The notes under the pieces are model-generated. The model saw nothing but the letters and a program-made list of their open reading frames with translations, made no database searches and was not told the origin of the DNA. A DNA stretch of 64,000 nt from Isoetes taiwanensis (taxonomy: Eukaryota; Streptophyta; Lycopodiopsida; Isoetales; Isoetaceae), in the NCBI GenBank assembly GCA_021234155.1, contig JAJEKV010000006.1, positions 12,984,143-13,048,142 on the forward strand, written 5' to 3'. Below are positions 32,440 through 44,299 of the stretch, in pieces; the stretch's first letter is position 1, and each line of letters opens with the position of its first letter. The position numbers were made by a program, and so were the translations under genes.

Positions 32440-33690
32440 TTCCTTCCTTCATCTGATTTGCGGTTTAACCTCTTTGTGTTTGGATCCGTAGTCCGAAATC
32501 TTGGTGAGCAGATTTATATTCATCAATGTTAGATGTTTGGTTTCGGCAATTCCTAACTTACTAAAAGACTCAAAGCCTTTTGTTACGTAGCATCATCATA
32601 GCGAGAGGAAATCGGAGACTTCGAATTAAAACCAAAAGCGAGAGGACTAAGGTCTGCGAATCGAAAAGCCTCGAATTAAAACCACAAGCATAGTCCTCCG
32701 TTCTTGAATCCTTCCAGCCTCGAGAACTCAAGGTTAGTTTTCATTTAGTTTTAAGTTGCATCTCAATGGCGGGTTTAATCCAAGAAGACAAGCTTTTGCA
32801 TTTGCTTTCGAGGCGGAAGGCGGATGATGTTTATGAAAACGGAATAGTTTTTATAAACTTCATCCGCTTCTTTTTGTTCAGAGTAAATTCTTGAGTTTCT
32901 CTTCTGAATTAATCATGCTATTGCATGCAAGTTTCTATTATGAATAAGTGTAGTAGAAAGCATTAGAAAAATCTGAAGATAATATTTGAAACACGCTAAA
33001 AGCGTGTTTTAGGGTAACATTAGCCTTCAACATGAATACTGCGCTTCGTGCATTCAAAGAGGGGAGAAAAAAAAAACATCTGGATAGATAAGTAAATAGA
33101 TAAAGGCCGGGCAATTATTTACCGCATTTTTTCTGAATGCCTTGGCGTGTATAGTTTTTCCTATATAGCGGTTTACCGCGAGTGTGCAAACAATTGTATC
33201 CCTACTTTCAACTTTTACGCTAAACACCCGGGCGTGTCTCTTAGTTTCTAAGTTTATAAATAAAGAAATATAACACGCGGTGAATCGCGATACTCGCTCA
33301 CTTCCTATTGATAGATGCGGGTTACATTAATCACGGTTGGTGACGAAGATGGATTGGAATTACATTTGGGCCAGCAATCACCGCGGCCCGGCTCGGTTTA
33401 GGCTCCAATCTCGGTCAGGTTGAACAGCGGTAGAGCACCGGTTAATTTGGAGCACCGATCTTGCAACCCCCGGAGTACTTGGATCAAGTAATGATGATGG
33501 CGGCGAGCGCAGGCAATGATAGATCTGGGCTCTGGGGCCCTTACTAATCGCCTTGAGGCTCGCCCTCTTATCTAATCACCGAGAATGCAGTACATGCATT
33601 GATCGAGTGAATCTCGCATCCGTCGGCTTTCGAGATTCAAAATGAGGAGCTGCACGTTTCTTAGTGGTTAGCCTCTATGCCCTGGATGCC
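32440..33690. other. No gene assigned
   Basis: Non-coding by eye, with scattered GCGTG/CACGC words (for example 32995-33020 and 33140-33290) like those in the spacers further right. It may be the 5' part or an intron of the decayed plus-strand coding region that follows. Confidence 0.4.
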
Positions 33691-33697
33691 CCAACAC

Positions 33698-33805
33698 GAA
33701 CCACTACCACAGGCGGTATCACGATGCAATGGAGATGGCTCAACCAATGGAACCACTACGCGGCGCTATCATGATACATTGGAGGTTCAACCAATGGAGC
33801 GGGGC
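33698..33805 (+). repeat. 52-bp imperfect tandem repeat
   Basis: Two units beginning GAACCACTAC at 33698 and 33750, each continuing with a GGCG-TATCA-GAT-CA-TGGAG segment and ending in TCAACCAATGG. A purine-rich AGG stretch follows to about 33860. Confidence 0.7.
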
Positions 33806-33869
33806 GAGGAGGCGAGGAGGAGGGGAGGTGGAGGTGGAAGCGGGCGGGGGTGGTGGAGCTAGAGCACAG

Positions 33870-35280
33870 TGTTTTTTCTTTGGGGTTTTACGGAAAGAAT
33901 TCACTATGCCCTGCAATGGAAATGGGAGTATCGATAGCCCGACTACTCGGTGGGCCCGGCTTGAAACAATGATGGGATTTTGTCCGGTTTATCCGGTTTA
34001 TCCAGATTATATACAATTGTAATCTTTTCCAATGAATACAACAAATTTTGTCTACTTCTATATTTCTACAATGTAATACATGCTACATACCTTTTTTTAG
34101 CGGTTTCTTGGCCATGCAACAAATGTTCCAACACTTTCTCCAGTATCCCCCACGAGGTGTCTGCGAGGTAAAGCTTCATCCATAGCGCGGCGATTAATCA
34201 CTGTAACTTTCGGACATACTTATCCTCGCGGAATTCCATGGCGGTTCTGATCGGATCGATGGAGTCGATCTTGCATAATCCTACTTTCCTTTTTCGATTT
34301 GTAGTTAACATGAAACATTCATCTTCGACCTTTGCAAAAATTGCTATTGAACACCTACTATTGGAAATTAATGTTCAAGCTATTGGAATGAGATGAGTAC
34401 GAATTCGTAGCCATTCTTGAGAAGCTGATTTGAGAAAATTTGAAGGCGTATGGAAACTTCGGTCCGGAAAATTGAATTAGAAGAAAGATTAGGTTAACTT
34501 CGTTTAGGCGGGATAAATTTGGCGGGGATACTTTTTGGGTAGATTGGTTTTAAAAACTTAATGAAAGAAGTCGGTGGACGGGTCTTAAAAAGTCATTATT
34601 ATTTTTGTATGTGTCAAGAATATTTGGCTTGCATTTTGTGTTTTCTTGAAATTCAAATTTCTCTATTTCTCGTCTGGTAGAAAAAGCTATTTCTTGAAAG
34701 CTCGGGCGTATCCGGCGACGACAGACCTCTGTTACTAAGGCGACTCGAGAGATGTCTTCGCGCGAATCGAGGTCGGCGGGCCAGGCGCGGAGAGGAAGCG
34801 GTGGAAGAGGAATCTCTAAACCGGCTCTTCTCAAGTTTCGAGGGCGTTGATCGTAGAATACCACAGAATACAGAACCCTATTCAAGGTATTTAATTTGCC
34901 ACGAATACACTGCGTGTGGAGAGTATTATGCTTGCATGAATTTGAGATATTTCCTTGCCTTGAATAATATGCTTTGCATGAGTTTGAGTTATTATGCTTT
35001 GCATGAATTTTAAATATTAACATCGGTTAATGCTCGATTGTCCGTTCTGTAGAACATAATTTTGCTTTCTTTTTATATATAGAATATAAGCGGTGTTAAA
35101 CCAGTTGGAGATAGCAATGTTCAATGAGGTTAAATAGTGTGAAATATGGATTCATGAAGGGTATGTAGCTTAAAATGTGGATGCAAAATAATTTAGTTTC
35201 AAATTAGCATAGCATGGTCAATAATAGGAGATACCAACACGGCGTGATTTGTACTAATTTAGGTTTAAATGCCGCATGGC
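33870..35280. other. No gene assigned
   Basis: Mixed sequence. A 157-codon minus-strand frame at 34550-35023 is basic and Ser/Asn-rich with no recognised motif and may be chance. The plus strand around 34690-34860 has locally higher GC and could hold a small exon, but I cannot support one. Confidence 0.35.
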
Positions 35281-38200
35281 GTGATCTCTTGTTACGAAAA
35301 GTACTCTAAAAGTGCTCATCTTCATTTGCGGTGCTCAAGAGGAAGAAAACCCCTACTAATTCGGGTTCTAATCCTGCCAAGAAAGCAAGAGGCGAGGCGA
35401 CCCGGATCTGATACCATATGATCTCACCTTAGATGATGAAGGGCGATTCTTATAGCAACCAGCGACCTGCACATACGAAGAGGAAATGGGCGAGGTGCCG
35501 AAAGTGGTACGTTGACCTTGCCAAGACAAATGACAAGCTCGACTTAACTCTCTTCTCGAGGAAAAAGGAAGCGGAACAAGATGGCCAAACAAGGGATCCT
35601 AATCTCTTGTGAGGAAGAGGATGACACTCAACGCAAATTGCTCTTGGAATTACCGAGAAGCCGAGAAAGATGCTGCTTTCGGACTTACTCAACTGTGAGC
35701 TCGCATACAAGGATCGTTCATGAAGGCGGATGTGAAACGGTGAGACATGTTTTAAGTATGGTTGGCCAACCAATGTAGCGATTACGCCAATATCTATTTG
35801 CCAAGGGTTCACGGTGATAGCGTAGAGGCATGTTCACTAAACCGACACAAGTCACTATTTCGCGACAAACTAGGGAATTAGCCGACTTGAAAGCTACTAA
35901 AAGGGTCCTAAATCTAGGGAAGAATGTTCAACTGCTGCGGTTATCGAGAAGGCATGGAGGCTTACGTTTTTTGAGAATGAAGCGGGGCCAGTGGCGAAGA
36001 CTAGAGGCCATGAACAAAATTTGAATAAATGCGACCATTATCCATTGGGTCTTAAGGAAACTTTTGCGATCCATGTGAAGTCCCTCATCCGTTCACCAAG
36101 CTCCATTTATGTTAGCGAGGAGATATGATCCGGCACATGCCATGGAGATTGTTGAAGCATGATTAGTAATCCGGTCAAATGTCTATGCCCGGATGTGCTA
36201 CCTTGGGATATGATCTCGAACAAACTGTTTGTGTGGATATGAACGTCGGGAGCTATTATCAAGTGATGATATTAAATATGTCATCATCGGCGGCAAACAT
36301 TAGTTGAGGCACAAAAGGCCATCATCGAGGCGGCGGAAACAAAGCGGGCCAAAAAGTGTTCTACAATCACTATGCGTATAGGAGGTGTAAGTATCTTGGA
36401 TGCCAATACTTCACTGCGGGGTTTGGTGAGATTAGTGCAACTTTGAATGAAATGGGGAAGACATTTCTATACAAAAGGTAATCAACCTGGTTTCATTTTT
36501 GGTATTCCGCGGTGCTTTCAAATCAAACCAATTCCGCGCCCGGCGTTTTTGAAATCAATCAATTCCGCGCCCAGGGCGTGTTTTCAAAATCAACCAATTG
36601 ATTTGAAAACCGCTGTCGTTGAATTTGAAAAACACCGCGTGGTGGTTGATTTGACTTTGGCGTGAATTGCATTAATAACTTTATTCATTTCACGCCCGGT
36701 GATTTTCTCTTCATCAATTCTATTCAAATCGGCGTGTTTCTATTCTATGATACGATTCAATATGCGTCTTATTGCGGTCCATACGTTGAACAAGCTGCAT
36801 CCCGCCCAATCAGCGATGGGTGGAATATGGCTGCCCATTGCCCACCCGGGCGAGGTCAAAGTCTGAGCATTCAAAAGCTGGCGGGGCGGACTCATCGCCC
36901 GAACAATTATCTGAGAAGAAAGAAGGCGCAAGAAAATCAAAAAAAAAGGTGGTGATGACATTGCAGATCCTTACAAAGCTCATCAGTGGTCGGGACCAAC
37001 AGACTTTCGTATAAGATTGTGTTTTGTAAGGGCGGTATGGCTCAAGTGGAATGAATGCAGGATGCTTATGCACAAGGGAAGCTGCCGGATACTATGGAGT
37101 AGGGTGCCTCCTGTTGATGTAAGCATCTTTGACTTGAATGTGAGAGATGAGAAAGACTTCGGGGGGCTGGGCGGCCGAGACCATTTGGAGTTTAGGCCGG
37201 TGCTTAAAGAAGGAAGTCTTATACAAGAAGGGTGCTTTCACCAAGGATAGGATGTCCTTAGTTGAGTCTTTACATCATGTAAAGGATGTCGATACAATGA
37301 AGTCGAGATTTGTAGGAGCCGAAGTTACAAAGGCTATCGGGGGATGTGGCATTATCGAAATTGGATTCTTTGGACAAATACAAGGTCGATAATGATGACA
37401 TCAAGAAGTTTGTGATACGGTCAAAGGACTTCCCTAAAAATTGGAAGGCTAAAAATACAAAACATAAGGAGACTCTACCCCCTAAAGTCTTGGCTGAGTT
37501 GAGAAGAAAAGTGGCCCTTGTGAAGAAGATTCTTGGAGAAAGCGACAGCATCGATTGATCTCCATTGGGTACAAAGGTCTCTTGCGGATTCAACCGGCCT
37601 TAAAAATATATCACTCTTTGTGTTGGGCCGGCCGGGGTGGGAGAGGAGATATGGGCATGAACGAGGAAGGACTACAAATGGCTTCTTTACCGGTTGTATA
37701 GGATTGACAAGCCCCAGGTCCTTCACTATTGTCATCGTTTGTCCTTGGTGAGTCACATGCATGCACTATCTGCTGCTCATGATGCGGAGTGCCTCAAAGT
37801 TATTAGGGAGGGATGCCTAATATATGATGTTAAGGATAATGAGTACGAGCGAGCGGAAGATGGCACATGTGATCTTTATTATGATATCCATCTTTGTCGG
37901 GCGAGGAATATGATATTGCTAAGGCCAAGGGTGACAATAGCGGTGCATGGGAATGTTTTCTTCTAGATGATCGGACTTAAGAACTATATTCTTTCATACG
38001 GATCGGGATCGGTCGGAAACGGGATGAGTCGAGAAGAGGATGAGGATCGGGACCCCCTCCTAAGTGGGGAAATCAAGTCTGAGCTACAAACTAAGGAGAA
38101 GGGCCCTTAAATAAAAATGGATTTCCACCGTCTATGGCTGCTTACCTGCGTCGAGGCATTTGCTCCAATTGATACAACCTACTTGGAGCTTCATGTTGGA

Positions 38201-38600
38201 GGTTATATTGCGAGAGAGGCTCTTATGGAGTGCAAGAAGATGTCACTGCTTTGTGAGTGATGAGCGGGCCAAAGACTTTCTTGAACCATTCCTCATGCAT
38301 GTGCTTGCCAAGTCTCCTAAAGGCCCTTATGGCAACTTTGAAATCATCGACAATCAAAAGTCTAAGTAGACTTGTCCAATTAAAGTGGGCGTTGCTCCCG
38401 GAGAGGGAACTAGTAATCTATGACCGGATAAGGAAAGCAAGAATGAACAAATAGTCTGCTAAACCGGTTGCTCAAAAAATGCTTTGTGATGGCGCGAACT
38501 TAGGGAATATCCTTGCCCACATTATGCGGGTGATGCAAGCAACAATAGAGTAGATTCACAGGGTTAACAATGAAATAATTGACGGGGAAACCCGAAAATG
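35280..38600 (+). pseudogene. Long decayed coding region of unknown family
   Basis: Plus-strand frames with protein-like composition succeed one another with many stops and frame changes: about 35340-36470, 36800-37250, 37346-37558, 37560-37966 and 38140-38454. Readable pieces include ALSAAHDAECLKVIREGCLI and DLYYDIHLCRARNMILLRP (37750-37940), a Lys-rich NWKAKNTKHKETLPP block (37440-37480) and APIDTTYLELHVGGYI (38160-38210). These look like one ordinary soluble protein that has accumulated indels. I do not recognise the family. It is followed by the HAD phosphatase fragment and shares its strand and spacer style, so both may have belonged to one element or gene. Confidence 0.4.
36485..36745. 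repeat. GCGTG/CACGC-rich spacer 1
   Basis: Within 260 bases the words CCGCG, GCGTG and CACGC recur many times beside TCAAATCAAnCAATT phrases in both orientations (for example TTCCGCGCCC twice, CAATTGATTTGAAAAC). Coding character is lost here and returns after it, so it behaves like an intron or insertion in the decayed coding region. Confidence 0.5.
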
Positions 38601-38804
38601 AAGGCAACGAAGGCGCTCTAGTGATTCCACGAGTTTGCCAAATCAATAGTAAAATAATGTCGGTTAGAAGGACGCCTTGGAACTAATAGAAAATAACAAT
38701 TCTACTAATCGGGAAAGAAGACCCGAAGATTAAGGGTGGCGGAGGAGAATAGCCGATGACGGCAAAATGGCGAAGATGATAGGTATGGCCTTGCTCATAC
38801 GAAA

Positions 38805-38945
38805 TAGCGCCACGCGTGATTTAATTTGTATTACCTTTGAATTAAATCGGCGCCAAGCGTGCTTTGATTATTTTTCGTTGTCAAACTAAATCACGCCGAA
38901 AGCCGATTTGGTTATGACTATTTCAAATCACGCTTGGCGCCGTTT
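38805..38945. repeat. GCGTG/CACGC-rich spacer 2 with inverted repeat
   Basis: CGGCGCCAAGCGTGCTTTGA at 38848-38867 is matched, with one mismatch, by its reverse complement TCAAATCACGCTTGGCGCCG at 38923-38942, around a 55-base loop. A further pair (GCGTGATTTAATTTG and AACTAAATCACGC) nests with it. It precedes the phosphatase fragment. Confidence 0.7.
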
Positions 38946-38989
38946 GTATTGTTTGTGTTATCGTATCTTGGCGACCTGATACATGTTTG

Positions 38990-39497
38990 ATGTTTCAGCT
39001 TCCATTGCGTTTCTAAGAAGGTTGTGGTGTTAGACCTAAACGGAGTCCTTTGCAAGACTTTTCCGAAAAATAAAGTGGCTAGAGAACGGCTTCATCGGAC
39101 ACCGGTAGAATCAAACACCAAGTGGATCTATCCGCTTACCGCGCTTGAAGGAGATGCTAGGCGAGGCATTCAAAGTTATTTCGAGTTGGTATTTGGTCAT
39201 CCATGGAACTAAGGAACATCAAGGATACTTTGGAGGCACTGGGGAAATCGCGAGAAATTGGTTGACCCTTTGGGATCGAACAAATGTGTGAAGTTCACTA
39301 ATCCCAAGGATCCAACAAGCAAGCCTATCTTCATCAAACACTTGAGTAACATGATGGGCGAACTTGGTATCGTCGAGAATAAGGATGATATAATCATAGT
39401 GGATGATGATGCTCTCAAATGCTTCTACAATCAAACACAGGCCCAATCCACCATCTTACGATCCAAAAACTTTGGGACAGATGATTTTCTACGGTGA
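38990..39497 (+). pseudogene. FCP1/NLI-type HAD phosphatase fragment
   Basis: The frame at 39024 begins MVLDLNGVLCKTF, the first HAD motif in the form used by plant NLI-interacting-factor-like proteins (Leu-Asp-Leu-Asn-Gly). A second frame from 39258 reads NPKDPTSKPIFIKHLSNMMG and then ENKDDIIIVDDDALKC, matching the family's Lys-Pro-x-Phe-x-Lys-x-Leu and the C-terminal Asp-Asp motif. In most such phosphatases motif I is Asp-x-Asp. Here the second acidic residue is Asn, which is common in this plant subgroup and may mean no catalysis. A stop near 39210 and an apparent loss of the segment between motif I and the Lys-Pro block (well under 100 residues remain) make it a fragment. Confidence 0.65.
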
Positions 39498-39499
39498 AG

Positions 39500-40440
39500 T
39501 TTGTGTCTATTATGCATAATTTGGCTATGGGGATGGCGGTGGGTGAAGTGTTAGATTCGTACCAGAACTGGATAGAACGGTGACATGGAACCACACCTTG
39601 TTAAATCGTGGAAAAACATGGATTGATCCCTTTAATGTTTTATTGGAATATATGATATTTTTGTATGATATTTGTGCCATGTATCGATAATTTCGAAGTC
39701 CGAATTGCCTGCAAAAATAATGCAATTTGTTATTATCAAACCTAATATTATCATCTATTGAGCAAGCAATATTTGTCTCATCTATGTTAGCAACTTGCTC
39801 TTCATTTTAGCATATTTCAATTAGGTGATATGAAAAGTCACACGTGAATGGTCAACCTTATGTTATTTTTGAAGTCCAAAAAAAGATTAAAAAAAAAAAC
39901 AAAACCCCTAGAAGACAATAGCAGGTTGGCGTGATTTTGGAGTTGACATAATCCCAATTTAATTGGATGATGGTTAGAAAATCTTTCCATACAATCTGCT
40001 TGTGTCTGAAGGACTTGTTATAGTGCATCAGAAGGACTTATACAATTGTTGTTTATTCTAAGCGGAAAGATAAACAAGTAAAATATTTGAAATAGCATGT
40101 TGATGTCACTTTTAAATCGTCCGTATGACCCAAGCCCGACAAATAAAAAATGCCAACTTTTTCTATTTTGACCAAGAATGACCGCTCCAACAAAATCCTT
40201 TGACTATTAATGTTTGTAGAAAACATGCGTCAAATACAAATTCAAACTAGCGCTATTGTCCTCAAAGCACAAAGCAATGCTTGATTGTTTCACGTCGCAA
40301 GCCACACATAGAACACAACCGGCTTACTTGTGGCCTCAAAATATGTAAGTCTTTACCATCTTCCATAAAAGGACATTCCCATTTGAAGGAACATACTTCA
40401 ACCATACATCTTACAAATCACACTATTAGCTCTATTAGCT
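39500..40440. other. No gene seen
   Basis: AT-rich spacer between the phosphatase fragment and LINE sequence. One more GGCGTGATTTT word occurs near 39929. No domain is visible. Confidence 0.5.
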
Positions 40441-40452
40441 CCTCAGTGTAAG

Positions 40453-41664
40453 ATGGAGGAGATTGTGCTTATCATCAGGAAATTTATTTGGGGTGGAAAT
40501 GAAGTAGGAGCTATGGTCAAGGTAGCTTGGGCAAAATGCATTAAATCTAAGGCAGCTGGTGGTCTTGGAATGTTGGATTTTCACCTCCAAAGTAAGGTGA
40601 TGATATCAAAGTTTATTTGGAGGATTCTCATTTGTAAGGATAATTCTCTTGGCTTGAGGTTGCTGATGCAGTCGATTCAGCATTGTCTTCCATTTCATAA
40701 GGCCATCATTAAGCCTCTCCTTGCTTGGGCTTTGCTTTATCATATCCATCTGTATCCTAATGCCTCTCCCTTTCTAAAGGGGTTGCGTGTTGCTTGGGAC
40801 ACTGTCAATTCTCTTTTTCATATCAATCTTGAGGCATGTCTTCAGATGTCTTCTCCATGCTGGTGGATTTCTTTGCAGGACATTGCTGAGAATGTGCCTC
40901 TAAGTGTTATTTTTTATCCAAAAATACAACGGCAATGGATAGCGGCTGGTATAAGCACTATTGCAGCTTGCTATGAGTCTGGTCATCTCATGTCATGGAA
41001 GCATTTAGAAAAAATTCTTGTTGTACAGATGGAATAGAGTAATTTGAATTTATATTGTTGCATTGTTGCCACAGGATGTTGGTCCACAAATTGTAGCTTT
41101 ATGGGGTTGCCATCAAGGTATCAAGCCATGGCACTTTGTTTCTTATGTGTATAAATTGCTTTTGCATTCTAAAATCTTATCTCCGTCTAATGGATGGCAT
41201 CTTCAGGTCCCTCTGCCACAATGGAAAAGTGTCTGGACATGGGTATGGGATAAGTTGCTTCATCCTAAAGTGGCAGTTCTGTGGTGGCAAGTGATCCGTA
41301 GATGCTTCCGAGTCAAAAAGTTGGTCCATAAAATTGATAATCAGATTTTGAAGCTCTGTCCTTGGTTGAGAGTATCTTGCCTCCATCTAATAGATAGTAT
41401 CTTCAGGTCCCTCAGTCACAATGGAAAAGTGTTTAGACATGGTCATGGGATAAGTTGCTTCATCCCAAAGTGGCAGTTTTGTGGTGGCAACTGATCCATA
41501 GATGCTTCATAGTCAACAATGTGTCCATAAAATTGATAATCGGATTTCAGAGCTCTGTCTTTTATGTACGCAAAGGGTTGAGAGTATTGCGCAATTTTTT
41601 CTTCTTCTGTGAGTGGCTTCGACAGGTATGGTCTTGGTTGTTAACCCTATTTGGCAAATCTTGA
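40453..41664 (+). mobile_element. L1-type LINE RT C-terminus with zf-RVT-like domain (decayed)
   Basis: The frame at 40453-41037 gives FIWGGNEVGAMVKVAWAKC and AAGGLGMLDFHLQSKVMISK, the typical post-RT region of plant L1 elements (Phe-x-Trp-Gly, Lys-x-x-Gly-Gly-Leu-Gly). The next frame (41063-41494) includes VWTWVWDKLLHPKVAVLWWQ, matching the zf-RVT pattern Trp-x-x-x-Trp-x(4-5)-Pro-Lys-Val. A TAG at 41035-41037 and later frame changes break it. This family is different from the LINE copies with short microsatellite tails. Confidence 0.8.
41192..41520 (+). repeat. 200-bp tandem duplication in the LINE
   Basis: GATAAGTTGCTTCATCC(T/C)AAAGTGGCAG begins at 41249 and again at 41449, and the preceding ATCTTCAGGTCCCTC...CACAATGGAAAAGTG is repeated too. 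The zf-RVT segment is therefore partly duplicated head to tail, with several substitutions between copies. Confidence 0.85.
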
Positions 41665-41790
41665 TCTAGCCAGCAAATTCTGCTCGCTATTTACCCTGAT
41701 GCATGGCACAAACTGTGAAAACGAGCTTTCTATCTTGCGTGTGGCTGGCTTTTATGGTCGATCCGGAAGAGGAGGAGGTTGTTTCTCTTT

Positions 41791-43330
41791 AAGGAAGGAA
41801 GGAAGGAAGGAAGGAAGGTACTTTTATGGACGTCCGCGAGACCAATGGGTCTATGGGACCCAATACAAAAAAAGCAAAGCAGTTTCTTTGCCGGATTAAA
41901 ACCCCTCCAAAGAGTTTTCGAGGGAAAACCGGTAGGCGACAATCATCCTGTCCACAAAGCTGTCCTAACATATGAAATGAAAAAACACCCAAATATATCT
42001 GATCATGCACCGCTTATAGTGCCTAAATCATGGCGGCCAAGGTAGGGGGCAAAGGTGACCTCGTAGGTCCAAAGACTCTAATGTCACGACCCCAAGGCAC
42101 GCAACTTGGCGGTGTGTTCATCGGAGAAAATGTAAAAAACAAGTCCTATTCAATTTAAATGGACGTGACCGCCCCCGGATCTAACTTTAACCGGGCAACT
42201 CGAACGCGGTGGAGACTCATCCCTCAATGGCACCCGCCAGTCCAAATACCGACCCAAATTCTGCTTAGTAAAAGGGAAGCCCAATCCACCCGCCTCGCCT
42301 CGCACATTCAAGATGGTGGGCATCTTAGGATAATGGAGGCAATGAGTCTGCTCATGCAACCGCATCGGAGCCGCCATCTTGTAGAGCAAAGGCCCCGGCC
42401 AACACGGGGTTGATGTGTTCATTGTAATGGGCCGCTTTTGACCCGAACAATAGCCGGGTCCCGTAAGCTTGCCAAGGAAACAAGCTACCAAGGTATTCCC
42501 CGCAAATAATGTGTGACGGGCACAAACTTACCCACAATATTCATCTCCATCCCTCAATTGCGCTCCATCCGGCGACCATATCAAATGCCTCTACCTCCAA
42601 CATATTTTAATCCCCCATTGCCACCATGTAAAAGCATTGCGGGAGCCGAAAGCATCACCCATAGTAACCACTTTCAAAAAATAGACGATGTGTCTATCAA
42701 AATAAGCATTAAAGAATCCGCCTCTGCGGTAGAATGCGATAGGGGACTCGGGTTTCACCCTGCCAGTGCCGTGCTAAAAATGCCTAGAAAACCTGCCCAA
42801 GTCATTCCGTGTCGCCAAAGAGACGGCCAGCCCCAAACCTCGACCCGTCTGGAAAGGGCCACGGCGGTTCTGAACAGATGACCGATGGCCCCAATCATAG
42901 AGCTCGCCTCGGTGACCTTGTTTTATTCATGGCATAAAAGCGCTTTCGATTATATACCCGCCAGCCGGATAGACGCCCCGCCAGAAGCGAGGAGGGGAAC
43001 TCCACCCCCAATATAATACTTTATAGGTGGGGACGGCGTCCACAGTCATCCCCCCCATGTGAGTGCAGGAGGCATGGGGTGACGTGAAGAGGATATGAGA
43101 ACCACCCCGGTCTTGGCCGATTCACGCCAATGTCGTAGCCCCACAAAATGTGTCTAGGGCATTCGTGAGACGCATAGCTTCGGGGTGTGGGCAGCAGCCA
43201 ACATCGTCCGCATAGATGAGCCGGATGACACAGTGCAAAAAGCGTATGCCATCCCCCCCATGCTCAATAAGGGCATGGACACTGCCGATGAGATTCTTCT
43301 TCAATGGATCGGAATAAAATCATTATGGCT
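41791..43330 (-). mobile_element. LINE copy 3, 5'-truncated, minus strand
   Basis: A (GGAA)n tail at 41791-41818 is followed by the shared 3' terminus (TACTTTTATGGACGTCCGCG, then CAATGGGTCTATGGGACCC) and the GTTTTCGAGGGAAAACC block. RT sequence on the minus strand reads HCVIRLIYADDVGCC near 43200-43230, with an intact Tyr-Ala-Asp-Asp box. Homology ends near 43320-43330. The Gly-Phe-Pro-Phe-Thr-Lys block at 42260 is shared with the diverged fragment at 43.7-44.3 kb. Frames are broken in several places. Confidence 0.8.
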
Positions 43331-43689
43331 TATAATTGTTCTTCTCTTGATCAAGAGAAGGAAGTATTGATTTGGAGCTAGAGACGACTTTTAAAATAAT
43401 ACTCGATAACAAGACTGCACTAACTTTTCATTTAAAGGAATAGGAACAATAGACTTTCAAATCCACTCATTTCCCACAATTATGAAAGGAAGTGACTTTC
43501 AACTCTAACCCAAATCCTTATATTTCCATGCTTCAACTTATAGTTGTCTTGAAATCATTGCCACGGTCCAAGTTATTCATCCAAATGCTAAGCTTCCAAA
43601 GTATGAACTCTTGCACATAGCCATAGCTTATATAATAATGCATATACACAACAACTGGACCAACTGATCCCTTGGGAACCCAAACGAAT

Positions 43690-44290
43690 GAGAAAGAGCC
43701 TAAAAACAACGCTTCATATCCAATTGTACCAATGGACGTACAACTTTCCAGGTCTTAAGCATGCCCGTTAGGGCATGTGAAGTATTGGATAAATAGTCAA
43801 TGAAAAAAAAAAAGAGTCCAAATATCTCTACCTCCAGTCTTGGCTTAGTAAAAGGGAAGCAATGGCACAAAGACTGTCTCAATAATTGCACATTCAAAGA
43901 TGCAGAATCATCTTATAGGATATGTCATACGAACTTTGGAATAGTAATCTTCTCATGCAACCGAACATCTAACCTACCCAGGCCATCTTGATGTCCAAAG
44001 AGACCTTCACAATTGCCGCTATCTCATTACCACCACAGGTAAAATGCGAACAATAGCAACAATCTCTTAAACTTCTGAGCAAGAGCTACCAATGCGAAAA
44101 ATAAATAATGTGTGTTAGCACAAACTTACCTCCAATATTCATCCTTCCATAGATATATTGCTACCTCGCCACCATATCAAATGCCTTTGTAAGCCCAACA
44201 TATTTTAATCCCAAGCTTTGAGAGATGAAAATATTGATCCTAAATGAAATGTCCAATCTAGTAACTGAGCCAGAAGGAATAACATTCGAA
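43690..44290 (-). mobile_element. Diverged LINE fragment
   Basis: Blocks such as CTTAGTAAAAGGGAAGC (43846), CTCATGCAACCG (43952), CACAAACTTACC-CAATATTCATC (44120) and CATATCAAATGCCT...CCAACATATTTTAATCCC (44175-44212) occur in the same order as at 42264-42613 inside LINE copy 3. The copy is older and more AT-rich, and no RT motif remains in frame. Confidence 0.6.
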
Positions 44291-44299
44291 GGATAAGCA

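Noticed and set aside
41730-42045. ORFs spanning the (GGAA)n tail and 3' UTR of LINE copy 3
   Set aside because: They read through a microsatellite and non-coding 3' UTR shared with other LINE copies.
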